A DNA stretch of 64,000 nt from an uncultured Bacilli bacterium (GTDB taxonomy: Bacteria; Bacillota_I; Bacilli_A; RF39; UBA660), in assembly GCA_934095825.1 (NCBI GenBank), contig CAKOKQ010000005.1, forward strand, positions 1-64,000, given 5' to 3'. The position numbers and the translations under genes are program-made. This document shows, piece by piece, positions 37,910 through 47,343 of the stretch. The notes under the pieces were generated by a model. The model searched no databases. It was not told the DNA's origin and saw nothing but the letters and a program-made list of their open reading frames with translations. Every line of letters starts with the position of its first letter. Position 1 is the stretch's first letter.

Positions 37910-40552
37910 TTGAGTACTTTAGGAAATCATTTTTTACCAAATATGAATAATAGGATGACTAATCCGAAAGCGGTATTTAAAGGGAAAAATTATCGTATTA
38001 GTATAATTAGTGATATGATACTTCGTCTTGAATATGATGAAGAAGGTGTATTTAATGATTATTTAACGGAAAATATTCAAAATCGAAATTTTCCATTACC
38101 GCATTTAGATGTTCAAGAAGACCATGCTACTTTGATAGTAAATACTAAGTATTTTCGTTTACAGTACTTAAAAGAAAAGCCGTTTAAAGGTAGTCTTTTT
38201 GCTCCTGATTCTACCCTAAGAGTTAATGTTTTAAATTCTCAAGCTTACTGGTATTATGGAAGCGATGAGGCTAAAAATGTCGCTTGCTTAAAACCTAATT
38301 TAGATTTAAAAAAAGAATTTATTTTTGCAAGTGAGGCCTTAGACGCTTCAGAAAATAAAGATGATAAGACCAAAGAAACGGATGAAAAAAAGAAACAAAA
38401 AGATGCTAAAAAAGCTAAAGATAGTTATAAAAAAGCGAAAAATAATATTTTTGAAAGACAAAAAAGTTTATATTCATTAGATGGTTTTAGTACTTTAGAT
38501 GATTCTAATAGCATGATTATTGATGATAAAGGGTATATGGTACCAAGAACCCATAAATCAATTGATATGTATGTTTTTGTTTACAACAAAGATTTTCGAT
38601 TATTTTTAGGAGAGTATGCTACTTTAGCGGGAAGATGTCCATTAATACCTAGGTATGCTCTTGGGATTTGGTGGTATAAAGATGATGTTTATACTTTTGA
38701 TAATGTCCGAAAGTTAGTTTATGATTTTAATAGTCATCATATACCTTTAAATGTTTTAGTTATGGGAAGTAACTGGCATATTAAAGATCCTAATGATTTA
38801 AAGAAATTTAAGAGTGGTTTTACTTTTAATCGCGATAAACTGGGGACTTTAAGTAACTTTACGACCTTTTTACATGAAAGGGGTATTCGTCTTGGCCTTA
38901 GTTTAGACCCAACGGAAGGAATTCATCCTCATGAGTTTAAGTATCGAGATTATGCTAGTGAACTAGGGGTTAATGATAGTCAGGATTTACCTTTTAATGT
39001 TTTAGATAAGAATGTTGTTGCCGCTTATTTAGATAAACTTATTACGCCATTATATAATGAAAATGTTGATTTCTTCTTTTTAGATGTGCGTACTAAAGAT
39101 AAAAGAGTGATGGATGCCTTAAACTATTATCATTATAATGATTATAAAAAATTTACTAATTATCGAGGAATGATTTTGGCGCGTCCGGCCTTGCTTGGGG
39201 CATTAAGATATCCGATTCTTTATACGGGCGAAACCGAGGTAAGTTGGGATACTTTAAAAAAATTACCTGAGTTTATTAGTAGTTCTTATAATTCAGGCCT
39301 TACATGGTGGAGCAATGATATTGGGGGGTTTAAAGGGGGTATTGAAGATAGTGAGTTGTATCTAAGATATGTTGAATTTGGTACCTTTAGTCCCATATTT
39401 AGATTTGCTTCTTCTTATGGTCATTATTATAAAAGAGAGCCATGGAGGTGGAATAATCAGGTTTTAAGAGTTGTTAAAGATTATTTAAATTTAAGAATTC
39501 AATTATCAAGTTATTTATATGCTGAAGGATATAAGTATTATAAGTTAGGTATTCCTATTTTTATGCCTTTATATCATGTGGTTCCCACGATGATTGATGA
39601 ACCCGATTATAAGAATGAATACTTTTTTGGTAGTGAACTTTTAGTATCCCCAATTACAACGAAAAAAGATATAGCTATGCAACGCAGTGTAGAAAAGATT
39701 TATTTACCGAATGGCACTTGGTATGATTTTAAGACGGGTAAACGATTTAATGGTAATACTAGATATGTTATGTTCTTTAACGATGAGGATTATCCGGTAT
39801 TTGCTAAAAAAGGCTCTATTGTTCCAATGTATGTTCCTGATAAAAATATTAATAATATTGGTATAGCTAAAAATTTAGAAGTACATATTTTCCCTGGGGA
39901 AAGTAATATATATAATTTATATGAAGATGATGGAATAAGTTCATTATATGAACAAGGTTATTATATTGTAACGAGATTTGATTATAACTATTTACAAAAT
40001 AACTATACTTTAATTATTCGTCCCTATGAAGGAAAAAGTGGTATTATTCCAGATACCAGAAATTATAAAATTAGATTTAGAAATACGAGAACAGCTACAG
40101 ATGTTAGAGTTTTACAAGAAGCTTTAAAAAAAGATTTTACGGCTTATAGTGAAGATAGTGACTTTGTCATTGAAATTAATGATGTTTCAACCGTTAAACA
40201 GTTAACTATTATTTGTCGTGGTAAAGATATTGAAATTGATGCTACGAGAATTTTAAATGAAGATATTGATGGTATTATTTCTGATATACCTGTGGAAACT
40301 ACTTTAAAAAATGAGATTGCCAAGATTATGTTTAGTGAAAAAGACTATAGTGATAAGCGTATCATGGTTAAAAAATTAAGAGGTAAAGGTCTTAGTGATT
40401 TATATATTAGAATGCTTTTAAGACTACTTGAATACACTAGTAATAAGAATAGTAATGCCAAAAATATGAGTGGTAGTGCTTCTAATAACGGTGGGGTTAA
40501 TAGAGGACAAAATAACTTTTTTGGTACTATGAATAATAATATAAAAGGTTAG
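37910..40552 (+). CDS. GH31-family glycoside hydrolase (alpha-glucosidase/xylosidase type)
   Basis: The 880-residue protein has the GH31 layout: N-terminal beta domain, barrel (about 240-570), then beta domains. The nucleophile is D392 in FFFLDVRTKD, aligned with the family's WxDxxE. The acid/base Asp normally found in a GD pair is replaced by E441 in LYTGETEVSWD, while WWSNDIGGFKGG downstream is conserved. A lysine/aspartate-rich insert (about 150-190) interrupts the N-terminal domain and the C-terminus is Asn/Gly-rich. There is no signal peptide, so it acts in the cytoplasm. The start is TTG, eight bases after AATAGGG. An out-of-frame ATG at 37903 would give a 15-codon leader. Confidence 0.9.
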   Translation: MSTLGNHFLPNMNNRMTNPKAVFKGKNYRISIISDMILRLEYDEEGVFNDYLTENIQNRNFPLPHLDVQEDHATLIVNTKYFRLQYLKEKPFKGSLFAPDSTLRVNVLNSQAYWYYGSDEAKNVACLKPNLDLKKEFIFASEALDASENKDDKTKETDEKKKQKDAKKAKDSYKKAKNNIFERQKSLYSLDGFSTLDDSNSMIIDDKGYMVPRTHKSIDMYVFVYNKDFRLFLGEYATLAGRCPLIPRYALGIWWYKDDVYTFDNVRKLVYDFNSHHIPLNVLVMGSNWHIKDPNDLKKFKSGFTFNRDKLGTLSNFTTFLHERGIRLGLSLDPTEGIHPHEFKYRDYASELGVNDSQDLPFNVLDKNVVAAYLDKLITPLYNENVDFFFLDVRTKDKRVMDALNYYHYNDYKKFTNYRGMILARPALLGALRYPILYTGETEVSWDTLKKLPEFISSSYNSGLTWWSNDIGGFKGGIEDSELYLRYVEFGTFSPIFRFASSYGHYYKREPWRWNNQVLRVVKDYLNLRIQLSSYLYAEGYKYYKLGIPIFMPLYHVVPTMIDEPDYKNEYFFGSELLVSPITTKKDIAMQRSVEKIYLPNGTWYDFKTGKRFNGNTRYVMFFNDEDYPVFAKKGSIVPMYVPDKNINNIGIAKNLEVHIFPGESNIYNLYEDDGISSLYEQGYYIVTRFDYNYLQNNYTLIIRPYEGKSGIIPDTRNYKIRFRNTRTATDVRVLQEALKKDFTAYSEDSDFVIEINDVSTVKQLTIICRGKDIEIDATRILNEDIDGIISDIPVETTLKNEIAKIMFSEKDYSDKRIMVKKLRGKGLSDLYIRMLLRLLEYTSNKNSNAKNMSGSASNNGGVNRGQNNFFGTMNNNIKG

Positions 40553-40616
40553 AAACTTAAAGTTAAAGAGCTGCTAGTATTTTAATTGATAGAAAGACGG
40601 CTCTAATCTGTGGTGC

Positions 40617-40644
40617 TTGCAGATAGAAAAAATTGTGCTATAAT
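40617..40644 (+). promoter_or_regulatory. Promoter of the 40669-41411 genes
   Basis: TTGCAG, a 16-base spacer and TGCTATAAT (core 40639-40644). Confidence 0.65.
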
Positions 40645-40668
40645 AAGAAAGAAAAAAAGAGGAAATAT

Positions 40669-40890
40669 ATGAAAACATATCAAATTTTATTGTTAATAGG
40701 AGTTATTCTGGCTAGTATTGCTACCTCATTTTACTTAGTTAAAATGGTTAGTTTATTATTAAGAAGTAGAAATAGTAAAAAAATAACTGATAAAGATTTA
40801 GATAATAATTTAAAATATATGGTTATTTCGATTGTTTTACTTACTATTTGTTCCCTAGTATACTGTGTTACTAGTATTATGGGTAATTAG
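40669..40890 (+). CDS. Small two-helix membrane protein
   Basis: The ATG at 40669 follows AAGAGGA; the longer frame from 40633 overlaps the promoter and is rejected. The 73-residue product begins MKTYQILLLIGVILASIATS. It has helices at about 3-27 and 50-70 with a basic loop (RSRNSKKITDKD) between them. It lies 14 bases before the HD gene and is probably cotranscribed. The family is unknown. Confidence 0.7.
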   Translation: MKTYQILLLIGVILASIATSFYLVKMVSLLLRSRNSKKITDKDLDNNLKYMVISIVLLTICSLVYCVTSIMGN

Positions 40891-40904
40891 GTGGAGTAAT
40901 TTAA

Positions 40905-41411
40905 ATGTCTATAAAAAAGAGATTAGAGTATGAGGATATTGTTAGTGATATTTTAGATAATGCGGAGTTTAAAAAATTACATCTAGAGCCTCATCATGGG
41001 ATAAGTAGATATGACCATGTCTTAAGGGTATCTAAAGTATCTTACTTTCTGGCTAAAAATTTAAAGTTAGGTCATTTAGAAGAGATAACCAGAGCTGCTT
41101 TATTGCATGATTTTTATTTTGATAAGGATTTAGTAGAGTATGATGCCTATGAAAAGTTAAGTATTCATCCTAAGGCAGCCTTAAAAGAGGCTTCAAAGTA
41201 TTATGATTTAACTGATTTAGAAAAAGATGTTATAGTTAAACATATGTATCCACATACGAAGAGTAAACCTAGGTATGTAGGTTCTTACTTAGTATCAATT
41301 AGTGATAAGTTAGTGGCAGCCTATGAGATGGTTAGGTTTAAAGTCTCTTTGAGATTTGGGATTTATTTACTATTTATTTATAATGTTGTTAGTATAAGGA
41401 TGCAACAATAA
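40905..41411 (+). CDS. HD-domain metal-dependent phosphohydrolase
   Basis: The 168-residue protein shows the ordered HD ligands: His in SRYDHVLRVS, the HD pair in ALLHDFYFD, His residues in IVKHMYPH, and a late Asp in SISDKLVAAYE. This matches small HD hydrolases acting on nucleotides or related phosphate esters. The substrate cannot be told. The C-terminus (FGIYLLFIYNVVSI) is hydrophobic. It precedes tRNA-Arg. Confidence 0.88.
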   Translation: MSIKKRLEYEDIVSDILDNAEFKKLHLEPHHGISRYDHVLRVSKVSYFLAKNLKLGHLEEITRAALLHDFYFDKDLVEYDAYEKLSIHPKAALKEASKYYDLTDLEKDVIVKHMYPHTKSKPRYVGSYLVSISDKLVAAYEMVRFKVSLRFGIYLLFIYNVVSIRMQQ

Positions 41412-41424
41412 AAAATCCTTATTT

Positions 41425-41501
<77 letters not shown>

Positions 41502-41512
41502 TTTGAAAATAT

Positions 41513-41563
41513 AAAAGAAACGCTTTTTACGGGATTAATATGTATAAAAGTAGTTTCTTTTTT
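41513..41563 (+). terminator. Terminator after tRNA-Arg
   Basis: AAAAGAAAC pairs with GTTTCTTTT, and an inner CTTTTTAC/GTATAAAAG helix extends it. A T run follows. Confidence 0.75.
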
Positions 41564-41656
41564 ATTATGGTTAGAATTATAAAAAGTGCTTTCGAAAATG
41601 CCGCGGTTAAAATATAATTATTAAATTTTATTTTACTGGGAATAGATAATTTTCTG

Positions 41657-41665
41657 TGCTATACT
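41657..41665 (+). promoter_or_regulatory. Extended -10 promoter of essC-esaB
   Basis: TGCTATACT lies 30 bases before essC. No good -35 is present. Confidence 0.55.
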
Positions 41666-41694
41666 TATAAATATAAGAATAGTAGAGGTTTAAT

Positions 41695-44600
41695 ATGATA
41701 GTTTTTATCTTTTTTAATGATATATTTGAAAAATTAAATTTACCCAATCAAGTAAGTGGTATGTATCCTTTGAAGATAAAGGATAATTTATTAGGAAATA
41801 TTACTGGAGTTAATGGAACTTGGAAGATTAATTTAAGTAAAGATTTTGTTTCTAATGATATAGTTAATGATAGTAATGATTTGGAGACATTTAAATGTTA
41901 TAGTATTTATTCTAATTATGATAATGCTAATTTTATTTTAACTTCTATTCCTCGTTATGATGAAAATGTTAAAATATTAGAAATGTTTAATACGATAACT
42001 GTTGGTAATAGTTCTAATTGTGATATTTTTTATTCTTATGATGGTCGTACAAATAACGGTAGTGATATTTTAAATATTTCGATGCCAAATAATGGGCATT
42101 TTTCAATCAGTACAGCATCCGATCATTTCTTTAATTCTCATGGGAATTTAAAAAATATTGGCGTTGGGTTAAGTGGGGATTATATTTTATATTATGGTTT
42201 AAAAATAATCTTTTTTGGTAATTGGTTAATTATCAATCAACCAAGTAGTACTTTAACTATTAATTCGACTAATTTAAATTATCGAACATTTGCCGATGAT
42301 GGTAATAAATTAAGTGATTATCAGAATCGAAAAGTAGAAGAGTTACCATTATTTAGTAAAAATGATTACTTTTTTAAAGCTCCACGATTAAATTATATTG
42401 TAAAAGAAGCTTTAGTTGTTGTTGATGAGCCACCAGCTCCAACTCCCGAAGATGAAACCCCATTTATTTTAGTTATAGGACCGCAACTTACCATGATTAG
42501 TACTTCAGTTTTAACCATGATTAGTTATTTAGGTTATTATGTTACTGGAGAAGGATCTAATTATCGTTTGATTATTTCCTTAGCAACTGTTGGTATTACG
42601 GTCGCTGGAGCTTTATTATGGCCCACTATTACTCGAATTATTGCTAATAAAAGAAGAAAGAAAAGGGAAGCCTTAAGACAAAGTAAATATTCTAAGTATT
42701 TAGAAGATAAGAAAAAACAAATTAATGAAATTAAAGATGAACAACGCAGTATCATTATTAATAATTTTCCTTCAGCTGATAAATGTATTAGTATAATTGA
42801 TAATAAAACAAAAGAGTTATGGCAACGCAGTATTGATCATGAAGATTTTTTAGATATAAGATTAGGTATGGGAAGAACTTATACAAAAATAAGAATTAAT
42901 ATTCCTGAGGAAAAGTTTACATTAGAAGATGAAGATAATTTATTAACGAAGACTAAGGATATCGTTAAAGACTCTTTATTTATTGAAGATGTGCCAGTTA
43001 GTTATAATTTTACAGATCATAGTGTTAATGCTATTGTTGGTGAAGATAACTTGATTAATCCTTTTTTAGACTGTTTATTTTTGGAAATGCTGACCTTTCA
43101 TTCTTATACCGATTTAAAAATAGTAGTATTTTCTAAGCATCCTGAGCGTTTTGATTATTTAAGAATTGCACCCCATTGTTGGGATAATCAAAAAAATTTG
43201 CGTTATTTTGCTACAACAGTCGAAGAGTTTTCAATTATAGCTAGTGAATTAGAAAAAAAGTTTGATGCTAGGGTTGCTAACAGCGAATCAGAAGTCGTGG
43301 AAGATAATGGTGATGAAAATTACTTTCGTAAGCGTTTTACTAATTATCGTCCTTATTATTTGTTCTTTATTGATGATATAGTTACTTCTAGAAATGTTTC
43401 TTTAGTTAGTAAGATTTTAAGATATAAACAAAATGTTGGTTTTTCAATTATTATGACTTCGGATAGTATTACTTCATTACCTAGTGAAATTTCTGATTTT
43501 ATTGTGGTTAATGAAACAGAATCGGCTATTATGACTAGTGAAATTAATAAAGACCAAAGAATATTTAAAGCTGATTTTAATAATAAAGATGAAATTCATA
43601 TTTATTCACAAGTTCAAAAATTAGCCAATATTCCCGTACAAGTAGAAAAAGAAAGATATGAGTTACCAACATCTTTAAGTTTTTTGGAATTATATAATTT
43701 GAGTCGGGTTGAGCAATTAAATAGTTTAGAAAGATGGACAAATAATAACCCTGTTTTATCGTTATCAGTTCCAATTGGTATTGACCAAAATGGAGAAGTA
43801 TTTAAAATGGATATCCATGAAAAAGCTTATGGACCTCATGGTTTAGTGGCAGGTACTACTGGTTCAGGTAAATCTGAGTGGATTATAACTTATATTTTAT
43901 CTTTGGCTGTTAACTTTAGTCCTGAAGAAGTTCAGTTTGTTCTTATCGACTATAAGGGTGGTGGTCTTGCCATGAGTTTCTTAAATCAAGAATTAGGCAT
44001 AAAATTACCACATTTAGTTGGCACTATTACGAACCTTGATAAGTCGGAAATTTATCGTTCTATTGCGGCAATTGACTCAGAACTTCGTCGTCGCCAAGCT
44101 ATATTTAATGATACTCGTGAGAAATTAAAAGAAAGTTCAATGAATATTTATAAGTATCAAGAACTTTATCGTGCTGGAAAGGTTAGTGAACCGTTAAGCC
44201 ATTTGTTAATTGTTTGTGATGAGTTTGCTGAATTAAAACAACAGCAATCAGAGTTTATGGAACAATTAATTTCTACTTCTCGTATTGGTCGTTCTTTAGG
44301 TATCCATTTGATTTTGGCAACTCAAAAACCTAGTGGGGTTGTTAACGACCAGATTTGGTCAAACTCGAAGTTTAAAGTTTGTTTAAAAGTTCAAGATAAA
44401 AGTGATTCTATGGAAGTTTTAAAACGCCCTGATGCCGCTTTTTTAAAACAAACGGGTTCGTTTTATTTACAAGTTGGTAATAATGACTACTATAATTTAG
44501 GACAGTCAGCATGGTGCGGGGCTAAGTATTATCCTTCTGATGTTTTAAAAGTAAAAATTGATGATTCTATTGTTTATATAGATAATGTTGGTCGGGCTAT

Positions 44601-46284
44601 TCGTTCATTTGATACCGCTAAAAAAGAAGAGAATCAAGTAGCGCAAGGTGAAGAATTATTAAATGTTGTTAAATATATTTCTGATTTAAATGAAGAAAAG
44701 ACATTTGCTATTCATCCTCTTTGGTTACCAGTTATGCCTAGTACTATCATGATAAGCGATTTATGTAAAAAATATAATCGGGGGAAGGCCGCTTCTTATA
44801 CTTATAAAATTGCGGTTGGTGAGTTTGATGATCCCGCTAACCAAAGACAAGGCTTACTAGAAATTGATTTGGCTAATGGGAATGTAGCTATTATTAGTAA
44901 TAATTTAGCAAGTAGTGAAAGATTTATTTCAACTTTATTATGGTCTTCAATTATTGAACATACACCCTATGAAATTGCTCATTACATCATTGATTTTGGT
45001 ACAGAATCATTGCGTCGTTTCTTGAAATTTCCTCATGTTGGTGAGGTTATCCTCCAAGATGATCCTGATTCAGTCATTAACATTATTAGTTTAATTGCTG
45101 AAGAATTAGAAAATAGAAAAAATATGATGGCTGATTATAATGGTTCTTTCATTTACTATAATCAAATGAACGAACAAAAATTACCACTTATTTGTTTTAT
45201 TATCAATGCTTATGATGTTTTAAGTGAAAATTATTCAAAATTAACCGATATTTTTACTAATTTATTTAGAGATGCTGCTAAGTATGGAATTGTTTTTGTT
45301 GTAAGTGTTACCTCACAAACAGCTTTAAGACAAAGACAATTACAATACTTTAACCATACAATTGTTATGCAAATGAAAGATGATTCGTTGTATCGCAATA
45401 TTACTAATTGTCGTCGAGGTTTAATTCCTAAAAATGTTGTTGGTCGCGGAATTGTAAAGATTAATGATACTGATGTTAATTCTTATAATGAATTTCAAAC
45501 GGCTTATATTGTACCAATTGAAAAAGAAACTGATACTATAAAACAATTTGCGGAACAGTTATGTGATTATTATTTATATAAAGTAAAACAATTGATTAAA
45601 GTACCAGAAAATGTTACTAGTGATGATTTGGTTAAGTATATAACTGATTTAAGTAAAGTACCATTTGGTTATGATTTAGTTGGTAAAAATGTAACGAAGT
45701 ATGATTTACTTAAGAGTAAAATTCACTTATTTACGGGTCGTAATATTAAAGATTATATAACTTTTATTTATGGACTTACTAATATTTTAGCGAAAGTACC
45801 TAATGTTAAGGTTAGAGTTATTGATATTTTAAATATCTTTAAGTTACCAGATTTAGATATTAAGTTATTTAATGATGATTTTGATGTTTTAACGGCGTCT
45901 TTAGAAAGAGATTGTTTGACGAGAAGTGAATCGCAAGATTATGCTGTAAATATTGTAATTGGAATGGGTGTTTATAAGAAACGCTTAACTAAGGCAGGCG
46001 CTGAGCTTTATGATAACTTATTTAGTCATGTTAAAGATGCTAAGAAGACTATTTATATTATGATTGATGATTATGATAAGATTAGGAGTCTAAAATTAGA
46101 ACGATGGTATAATGAACTTGATAAGAATGGTTTGTGGTTAGGTAATGGTTTTGGTACTCAAAGTTTATTTAAGACTAGTAGTTTAACTAATGATGATAAA
46201 AAACTTAATTTTGAGGGATTAGGCTATGAAGTAGATAATGATTCTTATAAAGTTATTAAAGTTATGATGGACGGTGAAGAATAA
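41695..46284 (+). CDS. essC: EssC-type FtsK/SpoIIIE ATPase of a type VII secretion system
   Basis: The 1529-residue membrane ATPase powers T7SSb secretion. Residues 1-215 include an FHA-like domain (VGNSSNCDIFY). Two helices lie at about 257-310 (PFILVIGPQLTMIS; IISLATVGITVAGALLW). ATPase domain 1 (about 690-960) is complete, with AGTTGSGKSEW (K726) and LLIVCDEFAEL. Domain 2 (about 1010-1240) has a degenerate P-loop (AIISNNLASSERF) and no acidic Walker B. Domain 3 (about 1320-1529) is also degenerate (HLFTGRNIKDY). This matches the EssC pattern in which domains 2 and 3 mainly bind substrate. It overlaps the EsaB-like gene by one base. Confidence 0.95.
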   Translation: MIVFIFFNDIFEKLNLPNQVSGMYPLKIKDNLLGNITGVNGTWKINLSKDFVSNDIVNDSNDLETFKCYSIYSNYDNANFILTSIPRYDENVKILEMFNTITVGNSSNCDIFYSYDGRTNNGSDILNISMPNNGHFSISTASDHFFNSHGNLKNIGVGLSGDYILYYGLKIIFFGNWLIINQPSSTLTINSTNLNYRTFADDGNKLSDYQNRKVEELPLFSKNDYFFKAPRLNYIVKEALVVVDEPPAPTPEDETPFILVIGPQLTMISTSVLTMISYLGYYVTGEGSNYRLIISLATVGITVAGALLWPTITRIIANKRRKKREALRQSKYSKYLEDKKKQINEIKDEQRSIIINNFPSADKCISIIDNKTKELWQRSIDHEDFLDIRLGMGRTYTKIRINIPEEKFTLEDEDNLLTKTKDIVKDSLFIEDVPVSYNFTDHSVNAIVGEDNLINPFLDCLFLEMLTFHSYTDLKIVVFSKHPERFDYLRIAPHCWDNQKNLRYFATTVEEFSIIASELEKKFDARVANSESEVVEDNGDENYFRKRFTNYRPYYLFFIDDIVTSRNVSLVSKILRYKQNVGFSIIMTSDSITSLPSEISDFIVVNETESAIMTSEINKDQRIFKADFNNKDEIHIYSQVQKLANIPVQVEKERYELPTSLSFLELYNLSRVEQLNSLERWTNNNPVLSLSVPIGIDQNGEVFKMDIHEKAYGPHGLVAGTTGSGKSEWIITYILSLAVNFSPEEVQFVLIDYKGGGLAMSFLNQELGIKLPHLVGTITNLDKSEIYRSIAAIDSELRRRQAIFNDTREKLKESSMNIYKYQELYRAGKVSEPLSHLLIVCDEFAELKQQQSEFMEQLISTSRIGRSLGIHLILATQKPSGVVNDQIWSNSKFKVCLKVQDKSDSMEVLKRPDAAFLKQTGSFYLQVGNNDYYNLGQSAWCGAKYYPSDVLKVKIDDSIVYIDNVGRAIRSFDTAKKEENQVAQGEELLNVVKYISDLNEEKTFAIHPLWLPVMPSTIMISDLCKKYNRGKAASYTYKIAVGEFDDPANQRQGLLEIDLANGNVAIISNNLASSERFISTLLWSSIIEHTPYEIAHYIIDFGTESLRRFLKFPHVGEVILQDDPDSVINIISLIAEELENRKNMMADYNGSFIYYNQMNEQKLPLICFIINAYDVLSENYSKLTDIFTNLFRDAAKYGIVFVVSVTSQTALRQRQLQYFNHTIVMQMKDDSLYRNITNCRRGLIPKNVVGRGIVKINDTDVNSYNEFQTAYIVPIEKETDTIKQFAEQLCDYYLYKVKQLIKVPENVTSDDLVKYITDLSKVPFGYDLVGKNVTKYDLLKSKIHLFTGRNIKDYITFIYGLTNILAKVPNVKVRVIDILNIFKLPDLDIKLFNDDFDVLTASLERDCLTRSESQDYAVNIVIGMGVYKKRLTKAGAELYDNLFSHVKDAKKTIYIMIDDYDKIRSLKLERWYNELDKNGLWLGNGFGTQSLFKTSSLTNDDKKLNFEGLGYEVDNDSYKVIKVMMDGEE

Positions 46285-46535
46285 TGGAATATAAAGTATT
46301 AATAAAGTTATTTGTCCCCGAGATAGACAAGACTTATGAAATGTATATTCCTGTAAATAAGTATATAGGAGAGATAGGAATATTACTTTGTAATGTTGTT
46401 GGCGATTTATCTAAAGTATATCCAAGAAAAGAAAATGTGTTTCTGGCTAACAGACAGACTGGGCTAATATATTCAAAAGATATGTTAGTTAGAAAAAGTG
46501 ATATTAGAAATGGGACTGAGTTAGTATTATTTTAA
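46284..46535 (+). CDS. esaB: EsaB/YukD-like ubiquitin-fold protein of the type VII system
   Basis: The 83-residue protein has the beta-grasp pattern of YukD/EsaB (VLIKLFVPEIDKTYEMYIP...NRQTGLIYSKDMLVRKSDI...NGTELVLF). Such proteins are cytosolic regulators or accessory factors of T7SSb. Its ATG shares its A with the essC stop codon, so it is cotranslated with the ATPase. A strong terminator follows. Confidence 0.88.
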   Translation: MEYKVLIKLFVPEIDKTYEMYIPVNKYIGEIGILLCNVVGDLSKVYPRKENVFLANRQTGLIYSKDMLVRKSDIRNGTELVLF

Positions 46536-46552
46536 ATTAGTAATGTAAAATT

Positions 46553-46612
46553 TAAGGCTTGTTGACACTATTTATAAAAAAATAAGTAAAAAGTGTTTAC
46601 AAGCCTTTTATT
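46553..46612 (+). terminator. Terminator after esaB, containing the next promoter
   Basis: AAGGCTTGTTGACACT pairs with AGTGTTTACAAGCCTT (small bulge), followed by TTTATTT. The descending arm supplies the -35 of the next transcription unit. Confidence 0.8.
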
Positions 46613-46623
46613 TATGTTAAAAT
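46596..46623 (+). promoter_or_regulatory. Promoter of the WXG100 gene array
   Basis: TTTACA (46596-46601), a 16-base spacer and TGtTAAAAT (core 46618-46623). It lets the substrate genes be expressed independently of the ATPase gene. Confidence 0.7.
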
Positions 46624-46631
46624 GAAGATGA

Positions 46632-46646
46632 GCGTAGAGAGTACGC
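46632..46646 (+). promoter_or_regulatory. Stem-loop at the 5' end of the WXG100 mRNA
   Basis: GCGTA-gagag-TACGC begins within about two bases of the predicted transcription start. A 5'-terminal stem often protects Firmicute mRNAs from RNases. Confidence 0.55.
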
Positions 46647-46671
46647 AAGACTTAATAGAAAGGGTTAATTC

Positions 46672-47007
46672 ATGGATACAGGGTATGAAGTAAATGGGGA
46701 ATCCTTAGGGGAACTTAGTATGGATATTATGGATTATGCTGATACAATATCAGAGTTATTTAATGATATTTATAATAAGTTTATGAGTTTAGAAGATTAT
46801 TATAAAGGCGATACTTTTGATGCTTTAAAGGTTAAGATTATGAAAATCAATGATAATAGTGAAAAAATAAAAAGTAATATTATTTCCTATGCTGATGATT
46901 TAATTATGTTAACGAAAAAAGTTAAAGAAGATTCTAGTTATATAAATACTCTCATTAATGATTTGGCTGAGACTATTAAGAGTAAAAGCAAAAACATGAT
47001 AGATTAA
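46672..47007 (+). CDS. WXG100-like helical hairpin protein, divergent
   Basis: The 111-residue protein is a predicted two-helix hairpin. At the turn it has EDYYKGDTFDALKVKI, where Tyr-Lys-Gly replaces Trp-x-Gly. Length and helix pattern match WXG100 proteins. AGAAAGGG precedes the ATG. It is the first gene of the six-gene array, so it is likely a substrate or chaperone of the EssC system. Confidence 0.8.
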   Translation: MDTGYEVNGESLGELSMDIMDYADTISELFNDIYNKFMSLEDYYKGDTFDALKVKIMKINDNSEKIKSNIISYADDLIMLTKKVKEDSSYINTLINDLAETIKSKSKNMID

Positions 47008-47021
47008 GAGGAGGATATGTT

Positions 47022-47342
47022 ATGGCTTTAAATGATATTAATAGTTCTTCAATTGGTTTTGATCCAGAAGCAATGAAAACTGCTATGGCAAGTATTAAAA
47101 CTAATTTAATAGAACAAACAAGTAATTCAATGGCAAAATATATGACTGAGTTAAAAAGTGGTATAGATAATGCTTGGAGAGGTGCTTCTGCTGATAGATT
47201 TAAAGAGCATATGGATGAACTTGCTAAAAATATGTCAGCAACTTTAGATGGATATTATCAACAACTTGAAAATGAAATGTCTACTATTGTAACTAAGATG
47301 TCTGAAGCTGAAGAAAATCTAGTTGGAAAGGCTGGTAACTAA
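47022..47342 (+). CDS. WXG100-family secreted protein (EsxA-like)
   Basis: The 106-residue protein is the clearest WXG100 member here. It has two helices separated by DNAWRGASADRF with the Trp-Arg-Gly turn, and a C-terminal KMSEAEENLVGKAGN in which the YxxxD/E-type export signal would be expected. GAGGAGGA gives a strong ribosome site, suggesting high expression. It is secreted as a helical dimer in known systems. Confidence 0.92.
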   Translation: MALNDINSSSIGFDPEAMKTAMASIKTNLIEQTSNSMAKYMTELKSGIDNAWRGASADRFKEHMDELAKNMSATLDGYYQQLENEMSTIVTKMSEAEENLVGKAGN

Positions 47343-47343
47343 G

